A stretch of 64,000 nucleotides of DNA from Elysia chlorotica (taxonomy: Eukaryota > Mollusca > Gastropoda > Plakobranchidae). Under the pieces are notes generated by a model that was not told the DNA's origin, did no database searches, and was given only the letters and a program-made list of their open reading frames with translations. Where the stretch lies: contig RQTK01000211.1 of assembly GCA_003991915.1 (NCBI GenBank), positions 459,926 to 523,925 of the forward strand. The letters are read 5' to 3'. Position 1 is the stretch's first letter, and every line of letters starts with the position of its first letter. Both the position numbers and the translations under genes were made by a program. This document shows positions 1 to 12,194 of the stretch, piece by piece.

Positions 1-3
1 TCG

Positions 4-4
<1 letters not shown>

Positions 5-37
<33 letters not shown>
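5..37. repeat. (CT)n microsatellite
   Basis: Uninterrupted CT dinucleotides at the left edge, grading into a CT-rich tract to about position 75. Confidence 0.95.
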
Positions 38-40
<3 letters not shown>

Positions 41-544
41 CTTCTTTTCTCTTCTCTTATCTTCCCTCTTTCTCTCGTTAGAGAAAAGAGAAAATGTAGG
101 TGTTCGCCACGAGCGTCAGTGGCCTATTTCTTTGAATTTTTTTTTCTCCAAACTCTTACTTGGAGAAAACAAGAGAAGAGGTATTATTATTATTGATTAC
201 CCTGTCTCCGTCACTTCGCACAAAGCCACACGTATTATGAAGCCGAAGATGAGATTATGGTGTTAGGGCTTGCACATCAGTAAGCTAGTTTGGACCGTTA
301 TGGCGAGATGGCATGTCCTCCCTGATCATGCCTGCGGAAGCCTGGCTCTCCTGCTGTTTGTACTTTTTCATAATGATGATGGAGTCCATACCCTCTGGGA
401 CACTGGCGGCCAGTCATTAGTCCTCGCTCTGTCTGGTTATCAGGGGCTAGTGTTGTGCTGGTGACATTTCTGCTTCTCCGTTCCATTACTACAGACTGTT
501 GAAAAAAACAAAACAAAAAGAAACCAGAAAACAATTGTTATTTT

Positions 545-720
545 AACTCTTGACCGGAGGACGTAGTGCTCCCAAGGTATAGTGCGCGGCTTCGACTCGG
601 AAGGTTGCGGGTTCGATCCCCGATCTGGCGGTCGTGTTTATTTGTTTATACTGGTTAGTTGGGTGGGTGACTGGTCAAGTCGCCGCCTGAGAACTAGATA
701 TTTAACTAAGCGATAGCTTT
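545..720 (+). mobile_element. SINE copy with tRNA-like head
   Basis: The stretch 552-632 has an RNA polymerase III B-box (GGTTCGATCCC) closed by a CGGG/CCCG stem, as in a tRNA T-arm. It is followed by a TGGTTAGTTGGGTGGGTGAC segment like the head-to-core junction of the other SINE copies here. The core after about 690 has decayed. A functional tRNA is unlikely because the anticodon arm does not fold well. Confidence 0.6.
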
Positions 721-842
721 GCCTTTTTCATCCAAAAACCAGTGTAACTTTTCACCTTATCCTGTACAGCTGATTAGTTGATAGAGATGGTTATGACATG
801 GTGATCAAAACTGCACGATTGTTGTTTTTTAATACGATTTTT

Positions 843-948
843 TATTTTGTTTGTTGTTGCTTTTTGTTTGTTTTGTTGTTGTTTTTTTTGTGTTTTGGGG
901 AGGGGGTGTTGTTGTTTGTTTTGTTTTTTTGGTGGGGGGTTTTTGTGC
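843..948 (+). repeat. G/T-only low-complexity tract
   Basis: About 100 bases made almost only of T and G (TTTGTTTGTTTTG and TGGGGAGGGGG types). It gives spurious Cys/Phe-rich open frames and shows no coding sign. Confidence 0.85.
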
Positions 949-1148
949 GTTGGAGGGAGTGGTAAACTTCATGATTTCCCTTTAGATCAACTTAGTTTCA
1001 ATCTATTTTCTCCTTTTACCTCTGCGCTTTAGTAATTTACAAATTGCGTGTCTAGCCTGCTTATCGTTACCACTAAACTATTTTAGATTATTTCTCCCGT
1101 TGTTTTCACTTCGTGACTAGTAAATGATGCCTCTCTTCCTCCGCACAG

Positions 1149-2274
1149 GCACTGGATAACCAAGTTCCCCCTGCACTTCGACATGGACACTCGAGTAACG
1201 ACGACCGTCAAGAAACTGAGTTCTCTGCTACAGGCCGAGGGAAACTACAAACTCAAGGAACTGGTCGACGTGTCCAAAGTGTGAGTGCTGTCGCTATGGA
1301 CAGTTTTCATCACTGGTCATAGCCTAATAATTATGCTTGAAATTAAATTGAAATGCGCTTTGTGCAATGGGAATTGTCAAATTACAGCCAGAAAATCTGG
1401 AACAAGGAAGAAAAGGAAGAAATAAATGCAATCCACGCTCAGCTTACTTTAAAACTAACATAAAGTTCAGTGGTAGTAATTACAACGGTGCTATAAATTT
1501 AGACCTTGGACTAGAGGTAGTTTTATGATTGAAAAACATCCTTAGTTCAGGGTCTATGCTTACAGCATCATAGCATCGTTTTGCTTGCTAAGTTCATTTG
1601 TTTGAAAAACCAGACCTTTCGTATTGGTTACCATACTATTGAGAAAAAAATTTGAAACTGAAATAACCCAATTTTTAATGCTGTTGTATTTTTTTTTTTT
1701 ATATACGTTGTTTTGAAAGTGGGCAGGGAGGGGAAATTTGGGATATATTCAACATGTCAATAACGTGTTTCTTTTTAACACTTTTGTGATTATGTTTAAA
1801 ATTGCTGTTAAGCGCTTTGAGTTTTTTTAAGGGAAAGCGCTCAATAAATAAATATAATTATTGTTTGTCTTTTTGTCGGTGTGGTCTGCCCAATGTTCAG
1901 GCCATCCTATGACTGGATGCGAAACATGTCTGTGCGGAACACGGTGTATGGCAAGCACTCCAGGAAGGTGTCGCTCGTGTTCAACCATCTGGAGCCCAAG
2001 GAACTGGCTTCACAGCTAACTTACTTGGAATACAAGGCTTTCCGCAGGGTTCACGTACGTGCTACGATCTAAAATTAGCATCCCTTCCGAGGGGTGGATA
2101 TAAATTATAGGCCTGTATAACAAAAACGTTATTGAAATTCGTTCCCTCTGCCTTGCAAGTTTTTTTTTTATGTCGTTTTCAGTTCCTTATATGTTGTCGT
2201 TACCTCTCTGTCTCTTTATTTCTCTTTCTTTCTTTCTCTCTCTCCCTCTCTCTTTCTCTCTCTCTATCTATTTA

Positions 2275-2305
<31 letters not shown>

Positions 2306-5300
2306 ATCTATTTATATATCTATCAATCTATTTATTTATCTATCTGTCCATGTCTACTTCCTTTCTGTGTCTCTGTTTGGGCCTAAATCGACGAATTTCA
2401 CCATCCAGTGCCTCATGTCCACATTTATTTGGTTTGGCCAAACTATTCTCGCAAATTTTACTTAATGAGATTTCTACCCCCAGTCTAATTTATTCTCAAT
2501 TATTTTGGGCCATTCCATCTGATTTTGCCAAGAAGTAAAACTTTCAAGTTGTAAGTAAACGATTAACATTTTTACCTGTACTTTACTTTTACATATCTGT
2601 TTGCAGCAAATTCGATTTTGAAAGATTTTAGACCAAAGAAGCTAGAAAGTATTATGTGAGTGTTGTGGTCAAGTTTTGATTTTTTAAATATCATCAAGTC
2701 AATTCAACCTTCTCCTTCATATCCAATCTGACTTGACCACAGACTTTTCAGTAATAGGTCCTTCCATGCATTATACATAAATATATGTACTTACTTTACT
2801 CTCAAATAAGCAACATACGAGATGAATCACTTATCACCCCTCTGTTCCTCAGTTTTCTGACTACAAAAACTATGCTGTGTCAGCCTCTCTAAAGGACCAA
2901 CCAAAGCTTGAGCGCTCCATCGCGCTGTTTAACGGGCTTTCCCAATGGGTGCAATGTATGGTGCTAAGCAAGACCACACCTCAACAAAGGGCTGCAGTCA
3001 TCTGCAAATTCATTGATGTGTCAAAGGTAATATTATTTCGTAGTGCCAAGGCCCAAAATATTGACAACATAATTATTACAAAACGCTTATGTTAACAGCT
3101 CTGATAGGCTTTTTCAGATTTACTGCTTGTTTTTTTTTTGGCGATAAATAGTTAAAAGTGTTTTGTCTTATAAATCTAGCTTCAATTACTACACCATTCT
3201 TGACAACCTGTACATTTATAACAACATGCATGTTTTTAAAGAAAAATATACATAATTATATTGAAAAAAAAAAGAACGAAAATTTAGGCATCATGGCCTT
3301 GGCACTACAAAATAAGATTCAACCAAACCCCAAGCAAAGAGTGTTAGCTACTCGTATAGTCCTGTTTTAAACATGTTATTTTGAAACAATCAAAACAGGT
3401 GGAACTAAGCAAGTGGGGGTGGAAAGAGAGCAGTAGCTGAATATAAGAGAGACATTTAGAAAATTCGATTTGGTTGAAGCCATATTTTTACACTCAATAC
3501 CAGCAACTAAGTTATAATTATTACAAATGGGTTTTAATATCATTGTACCTACTGCCTCACACAGCGAGCTGTCTTAACTGGTTACATTATAATGACACTG
3601 ACATTAGTAGAAGAAAAACCTGATCTTGAGATTAAACAGTCGACCTCCCAAATAAAAGTCCACTTAAGCCAGTCGCTCCCTTTGGACAAAGTACAACGAT
3701 TACATATCATGAGTTCGATTTTCAGCATTTCTACTGTGTTGTATTCTATTTAATTTTCATGTAATTAACTTCACTACATATTCTAATTTATTAAGGTAGA
3801 GAATAAGACCACATTATAGTTTATTATTTCTACAGCATTTAAGAACGTTACAAAATTTCAACACCTTGATGGCCATTGTTGGAGGTCTTTCTCACAGTGC
3901 ATTGGCTCGACTGTCCAAAACCATCGGCTGCCTGCCACCTGAATCTCAGAAGGTTGGTCTCTAGTCTTTTAGGTTTCTTTTAGATTTGCTAACTTCTATG
4001 GAAGAAAAGATAGAAATGATGAAAAGAGTGTTTAGAAAACAATAGATGTGCTTCAATAAATTTTAAACAAAATTGATTATTGCATTCCCCTCATTCAAAC
4101 TCACGCCACCTATATACCATAAAAGTGGAAACTCTCGAGAATGTTAAAATTGTTGGATGTTAAGCCAACTTGTTTCAGAAAAAAAAAACAATTCCATAGA
4201 GATAAACTGTTTTTAATTCATTTATAAATTAATAAGTACATGTATTAGACAATCAGAAATAAATTTATGTTCATTCTAACTACTAAAATTGTATTTATAA
4301 AGGAGACAATTTATGAATTAAATGTTTGAGGAATGAAATGGGAAAATAAATATGTTTTGGTCCTTCCATACTCCAGACTCTCGTGGATCTGACAGAGCTT
4401 CTTTCGTCAAACAATAACTTCAGCAACTACCGCAAAGTCTACCACCAGTGCAATGGATTCAAGATACCAATTTTGTAAGTGTTATTTAAACTATAAGCCG
4501 TGGATATATTATGATTACTTTTACTGCTGGAAGATAATGGTGTTATAAGCAGTATGGCAGTAAAATAATTTACCATTTATTTATAAAATAAGTTTGCTTT
4601 TCTGTTGTTATTTGCGTTCTGATCAAATGATTATTTGTGTGTGTACCAATTTTTTTAAGATGGAGCAGGAAACATATAAACTTATTACTTTTTGATGCTT
4701 GATGAACAAGATTGAAAAAAACAAAATGATTAAAATATAACCATTGCCCCCTTGTATTGACTGATGGAAGAGCCTATAATCTAAGCTATTGTCACATTTC
4801 AGAGGGGTTCACCTGAAAGACCTCATCTCACTGAACACAGCTGTGCCTGATCGTGTGGAGGGAAATCTGCTTAATTTCCGAAAGATGGCACAGTTGGCAG
4901 GAATATTAAGGGAGCTCACACGTCTGCAGGGACAGGACAACATCCCAGTAGAGGCCAACATGGATTTGGTCAACACTCTGAGGGTGAGCTTTTACTTTTT
5001 TTTTTATATAAATAGGGGCTTTAACACAAAAAAAACCTCATACAGTCTTAGTTAAAGTAAAACAATTTTTGTCTAATAAGTTACTTGATATCATATCATT
5101 ACTCTGAGTCTGAGCCTTCTTTGACGTATTAGGATCTGTTGCAAACAAAAGCTTACAATGTTTTTAGTTTAGTGCTACAACTTATATAAACTACATCATA
5201 TTATTTTATATTTACCTACATTTGAAGTGTGTCAATTTGACAAAATACATAGATTAAATCAAACCATACTTTATTAATTTTTTATAGCCATGCAGGTAGT

Positions 5301-8300
5301 AAAATTTGTGTTGGGTAACAATGATATTGTGACAAAGTTTTAATGTTTTTGCTCTCATAGTTATGGTCATTTTTATGATTGTCATGTTTTGGTTGTCTGT
5401 AAGGATGAATTGTTTTTTGTTTTTGTTTTTTGTTTTTGTTTTTTGTTGTTTTTTTTTTGGGGGGGGGTGTTTTGTTTTGTTTTTCTTTCAAAATCATATA
5501 CTGCGTTGGTATGAGCCCATCCTTTCTAGATTGTACATGTGTTTCTTCAATGATGCCAGTGCAGGATATATTTTAGAAACTTATGTGTCTTTTCAGCTTT
5601 CCTTGGATATGTACCATACAGAGGATGAAATCTATGAACTTTCATTGGCTAGAGAACCAAAAGGATCATTATCTTCGGTAATGTTGTGTGGCAACAGCAG
5701 AATCACATAACAAAAACACAATAACATAGCAAGAACACAATAACATAACGACTTAAGGATTCTTAGTCGTAAATTATTGTAACTACCAAAGATCCTCTCA
5801 AACATATGCTCGTAAAAGTCAAAATGCATGTGATGGTAACATTTATTGATTGATTTGCTGTTTTCATCTTGTCCTCAATGCAGTTATTGTTTTTTGTGGC
5901 AAAGGGTATTTTCTCACTGCCTAGCCTTTTAGCTGTACACATTCCTAAAATGTGAGGCTATATTTTCATGCCTTTTTTTAGACCTTTTAAATAGAGAAAT
6001 TGACAGCATTTTTTTTGTTTGGCCAAAAATTAGTTGCATCATAGACAAGATGGACTTTAATGTTTATATTTATTACCCTACTGTAAAGATGTGGTCTATG
6101 TGTATAATGAAATTATTTCCTCTAAATTATTATTTTGGCTCTCTTTATCTAGCCTACAACTCCAACAAAACCTGTTGTATTCGCTGATTGGTTGTCAGGC
6201 ATCAGTCCGCCAGACGCAGATACGATCAATAAACATGTTCATGACATGGTGGAGGTTAGTTGGTGTAAAGGTCAAAATAATCTTCACATAGTTGGATGGA
6301 TTCTATATTTAAATTACCAGTAAACGTTTGATTTATACTGTGTAGTTGCCATTCTTGTATTTATTTTTTTGTGCAAGTAATAAATAAACATATTGGTTTT
6401 AAGATGTCATTTGTTCCTTATTTTATATATTAAACTTATTATCATTAATAAGTGGCTTAAACTTTAGCAAAAAGTTCCTGTCTTGGAAATTTTAATTGTT
6501 GTGATAAAAGGTTGTGGGATTGATCACTGTTTAAGTCACCTATGCATTTGTGTCCTTTATTCTCAGTCATTACTATCTGAACTGTCATAGAAAAATGATT
6601 TGTTTTGATTTCTTATGACTTTTTTTTTTCACTCTCATTCTATTTGAATTGTGTTATATCTTACATAATTGTTATGATTTCCTGGTTATTATTCTTTGTT
6701 GTAGTTTATATATATTATCTTCAGGTACTGTTGTCTCATCATAAAAATGGTCACGATTGATATCTAAAAAAATCTGTTTGAAAATAATCTATTTTTGTTC
6801 TATCATTTTTTCAGGCTGTGTTCAAGAATTATGACCATGATAAAGATGGTTTTATCTCACATGAAGAGTTTGACTCCATTGCTGGAAATTTTCCTTTTAT
6901 CGACTCCTTTTGTGTTCTCGACGCTGACAAGTAAGTTTTGATATCATCGAACTTACCTTACTTGTTGATCTGATTATGTGATAATTGAACTATATCGCCT
7001 TCTAAATAAAAGATGAAATTCTGATTCAAAACTTGCAATGGCATAATTATTTTTTTCATATCAGACAATAGTTTAAAACTCTAAATTACAATGTTCCATG
7101 GCATGTTAGATGGAGGAAAAATTTAGATACCATTTGAGTTACTGTCATTATAAAAATCTTTTATTCTGTTTTGATAACCTACTGTAATTGTTAAAAACAT
7201 TAAACTGTGTTAAAATGACAGGCACTTACGTCTAGGGGCAATTCAGAAAAAGAGGAGGTTAGAAAAATAATGAGATACTATTTTATCATTAATGTCATGT
7301 GTTTCCTCAGAGACGGAATGATCAGCAAACAAGAAATGAAGACTTACTTTATTCGTGCTAATAGTCATGCTCTGAGAAACAGCTTTAAACATGCATTTCA
7401 TGAAACAACATACTTCAAACCCACCTTTTGTATTCATTGTACAGGATTGGTATGTATATTATTTTTATTTTTTAGCACTCTATGCACAAGAGATATGAAA
7501 ATAATCACGTTTAGGGAATTTAAACATTTTTTTCTCTTTATATAAAACTGGTAATGGGCAAATCATTCTTTGAAAATCTTGACGATATAAATATTTAAAC
7601 CATTACAGCTTTTATTTGTAACCCATCATTAATATCAAAAGCCAAATTCAACAGGCTAAAGTGTTACATTTAAAAAGTCATGTATAGGCATTTGAAAATT
7701 TGTAGATGTATTGTGCGACGTGCAGATGTTACTGGTAGGGTCTATAGATCAGGAGAGATAAAGTATTTTATTGTTAACAGTACACAGTTACCTTTTTCGC
7801 GATACAGAGTAATAGAAAGGATTAATATTCTTTTTCTTTTATCTTCTTTTTTTTCTTTGTGAAAACTGTATTTTTTTTTGTATTAATTCATATAACTATT
7901 TTAAACAACTTTTAATTAAATTTAACCTCTTTATTGTTCTTTTTACATTGTTTGCTATTGTTCCTAAAAAGTTTTTTAAATGTAAAATTTCAACATGATG
8001 CAGCACAATAATATTAATAGCCTACCTGTGTTTTTTTTTTTACTAAAATCAAATGCATTTTTTTCCATGCTATCTCAGTTATGGGGACTTATCAAACAAG
8101 GTTGGAAATGTAAAGGTGAGTTATCTTTTACGAGATGAAACTGAGTTTGTAGAATTTGTTTATTATGCTATATATGAACATTTAAAAGCAAAGAAGTCGT
8201 CCCTAAAACCTTACATCCAATGTTTTTTGTACTGACTGAAGAATGTCTTGAGACCTAAAAGGCTTATTCAAGGTATTTCTTAATCATATTTATTGCCTGT

Positions 8301-11300
8301 TTGGGAAGCATCTATTTTCTTGCTTCTCAAGAACCCCCAAAGTCTACAGCTTGTGTTAAAAAAGGCTTGAGAAAGGTGATTTGAAAATGCATCATTAATT
8401 AATCTTATCTATAATTTTGTGTCAGTTCACATTTTTAACAATTAACAACTATCTTTTCAATATTGACAATTCAAATTACTTCACTTTCAATATTCAGATT
8501 GTGGCATCAATGCCCACAAACATTGCAAGGATTTGGTAGTCATGGAGTGTCGAAGTAAGGGGAGCAAACGAACAGAGTCTATGTCAAATGGTATGTTAGA
8601 TCTATATCCATGCATTTTAGGTAATCTGGGTGTAGAAAAATCTTGCTACATGGAAGATGAGGTGGTTCCCAATTTTACATTATCTAATGAGATAAATGAT
8701 GTAGCATAACAGACTAATATGTTCATATTTCATTTGTGTGCAATTTGTTTTGTCTTGTTTTAAAATGCATTTAAGCAGTTTTGAACCCAAAGCCTAAAGT
8801 GAAAGAATATAATTCTCAGTTTTTAACAGATGTTGATACAGATTTTAAGATTTGAATATTAGAAAAAGTTGTTTCTTTGAGATTAATTTAATTACATTTT
8901 TTCCTACAAGATTTCACGCTTTTCTTGTGCAGTACCTTAAAATAGAGAGCTTAATCAACAGTGTAAAAAAAATACATTTTTTTCTTAAGTTGATTTATGT
9001 TTAACAAATGCATTTTTTTTTATTTTTTTTTGTTTATATAACCTCAGGAATCATCCACCAGGACTTAACAATATCTGCCAAGCGGAAAATTTCTCAGCGC
9101 CATCGACAACACCGACAGAGACCCTCGCCATGCCACACTCCACCTCAGAACACTCCCACCCCACCCCTATCTCATCCTCAATTCCACTCAATCCAAAGCC
9201 AGTCGAACAATTCCCTACTGCAGCAATCAACACATTCAACTGTCAGAGAGATGACCCCCACAACCTCACCTTCTATCTCCTCAACATCATCGTCTCCCGG
9301 GGGTTCTGGTCGTGACAGTGTATTGACTGTGAGAAGGACCAGTAGTCTCAAGATTTCTAAAAATCACAGAGGTTCTAACACCAGTACAACCAATGGTGCA
9401 AACACTACGTCAATCTTGACTGCTTCAACCAGCACAACTGCACCCAGCAGTAGTATGAGCAATAGCAATGGAAACAACTTTAACAGTAATCACAGTCATT
9501 CTCAAACCTCAAGTCAGCGCAACCATCGAGAGTGCAGTATCATTGATGGGGAATATTATGAGGAGCAGGCATTGTTGTACGAGAGGCTCATAAAGGCAGA
9601 AGAGGTTTGTACTCAAATGGTAACTTGAATGTTTAGTCAAGATATAAGTATCATTTCCCTTCTAATAAATGGAGACGTGTGAAAGAGATCAACAGTTTGC
9701 AATTAATATGAAAATGAAAAACAGCAAACTAACCTATTTAAGTTTAACTTCATTAATCAGAAATCTAAAATTTAGAGGGAAAAACATTTTTAACTTCTTT
9801 TCAGTTTTAATTTGAAAAACGATTCTTCATGCATTATTTATTTGTTTTTATATCATCAAATGTATGTCACATAACACATTCTTTTTTTTTTTTTTTTTGA
9901 AATAAATTATAACATCTTCCATTGGGACTGGAAGCAAATATTCTCACCTTTCATTTTGTGCCTTAATACATGGGCTAGTAAGCACAAACATGACATAGCT
10001 TACAACATATCATAAGCCTTCTTATTTTTATAATTGTTATAACCGGTTGTAAGCTACATTATATTTGTGCTTACTAAGCCTGCCTATGGCCTTTATCAGA
10101 GAGTGGAGAAGATTATTGTTTTTGTATTTCTTAAAAAATGAAATATGTATTTGCTCCAAAAAAAAAAGAATTAGAACTATGTTAAAAACACTAGCAACAG
10201 AAAAAAAATATTTTCTTTTCTGATTCTGTCCTGATTATTATAAAGAGATTCAAATGTTACTAAATGATAAACGAAAAATACAACTTCCCCAGTAGTATAG
10301 AAATAGTTATGTGAAATTTCTTCTAATGCGTGCTTAACCTAAATTTGTACATGCGTTACGAAAGTCAACATTAAAGTAGCTCATATTGTGCAATGCTCAA
10401 TATATTTATGACCACATATTTTTAGGGCTCTCATTCAAAAATTTTATTATTTCTTTTTTTTAAAGGTTAAATTAATATTCAGATTGCACAAAGGTTTATT
10501 TTGCATTATCACTCTATGATCTCTGTTCTATAAGATCCTACTTTCTTTGTTGCCTTGACATTTTTCCCCTATATCAGCACCAATTGCTGCGACACTTCAA
10601 TGGTTATATGTCTTAATTTAAGATGCTTGGTGACACTGTACGAGAGAGCTGGGCTAGGGAAAGGGGAGGCGGATTGTAGAGATGAAAAATAAAGGATGTT
10701 TTTAGAAATATACAGTCATCACTTGTAAGGAAAGTTGACGGATGAAAAATCAAGCACTCTAAATAATGTGGTGTATGTTTTTGGTTCACACCTTAGCAAG
10801 TGACGTTCCAAGAGGAAATGCAGTAAGTTTGCTCGATTCAATGTTGGTACCTCATTTCATTTTTACTGAAAAAAACAACCTTGACTGTTAGAGTTATGTG
10901 ATTGTGTAACATTTCCATAAATAACTCTTTTTAACTCACAAATTTTATTTCTTTCATTTTTATTCCCTTGTTTATTCTTTTTTATGTATTCTGTGAAGCA
11001 TCTTGTTTCAATTTCTTCAGCTTTTCAGATTCCGATTGTAAAAATAATTTCATTTGATTGCCAATCTTACGTCTGTGATTGAAGACACAACTCCTCTGCA
11101 TCTTGTTCAAGTTTTCTCTGATTAACTTTTTTTTTAATTTGTAACCCTTTAGGTTTTTGAAATATTATGTGTCTCACTCACTTCATATGCTTTCATAAAC
11201 GGTAAATCTACTTCTGATATGAGAGTTGGTTGTCAGACTGCTCAGAAAATTGTTGTGTCTGTGATGTTTTGTTTATTCCCTGATTCTTGAAGAGGTAATA

Positions 11301-11726
11301 TCCCTTTCAAAAATTCTAATTTATTTTTTTTTCACTTTTCTCATTCTACTTCAGAAAAAGTCCTTTTTTGTTTTCAGTTTCAGTAAGGAAACTCAAAACT
11401 TTGTAAGACAAACTAGAAGGTTTATAAGCATGTTTTGTTTTTTACATGTTATGAAATATTGAGAAAGTGATGCCTTTAATGACTAATGATTTATGTAGAT
11501 GCAGACATACATTTATTTAAGAAAACTCTAGCTCACCACTAAAGTTGTTAAAAACATAGGCCTAATTATTTACTTAAATATTATAAGATGATTTTTTTTT
11601 TTTCAGATATATTAGTGTAGGGTGTAAAATTGGTGTTGATTGTAGAAAGAACAAAAAGGAAATACAAATACCATAATATTATAATATTATGAATAACGAT
11701 GAAGGTAATAATAATAATAATAATAA

Positions 11727-11757
<31 letters not shown>

Positions 11758-12118
11758 AAGAAGAAGAAGAAGAAGAAGAAGAAGAAGAAGAAGAAGAAGA
11801 ANNNNNNNNNNNNNNNNNNNNNNNNNNNNNNNNNNNNNNNNNNNNNNNNNNNNNNNNNNNNNNNNNNNNNNNNNNNNNNNNNNNNNNNNNNNNNNNNNNN
11901 NNNNNNNNNNNNNNNNNNNNNNNNNNNNNNNNNNNNNNNNNNNNNNNNNNNNNNNNNNNNNNNNNNNNNNNNNNNNNNNNNNNNNNNNNNNNNNNNNNNN
12001 NNNNNNNNNNNNNNNNNNNNNNNNNNNNNNNNNNNNNNNNNNNNNNNNNNNNNNNNNNNNNNNNNNNNNNNNNNNNNNNNNNNNNNNNNNNNNNNNNNNN
12101 NNNNNNNNNNNNNNNNNN

Positions 12119-12194
<76 letters not shown>

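Larger units (their letters stand above)
1..1148. other. Intron upstream of the first visible RASGRP exon
   Basis: No coding exon recognised. It holds a CT dinucleotide run at the left edge, a tRNA-like SINE copy near 545-720 and a G/T-only low-complexity stretch at about 843-948. It is presumed intronic because the exon at 1149 begins inside the REM domain in phase 1. The short open frames at 270-534 resemble nothing I know. Confidence 0.6.

Noticed and set aside
2132-2538. Ser/Leu/Ile/Tyr-repeat open frames
   Set aside because: Translations of the TCTT/CTAT microsatellite in a RASGRP intron.
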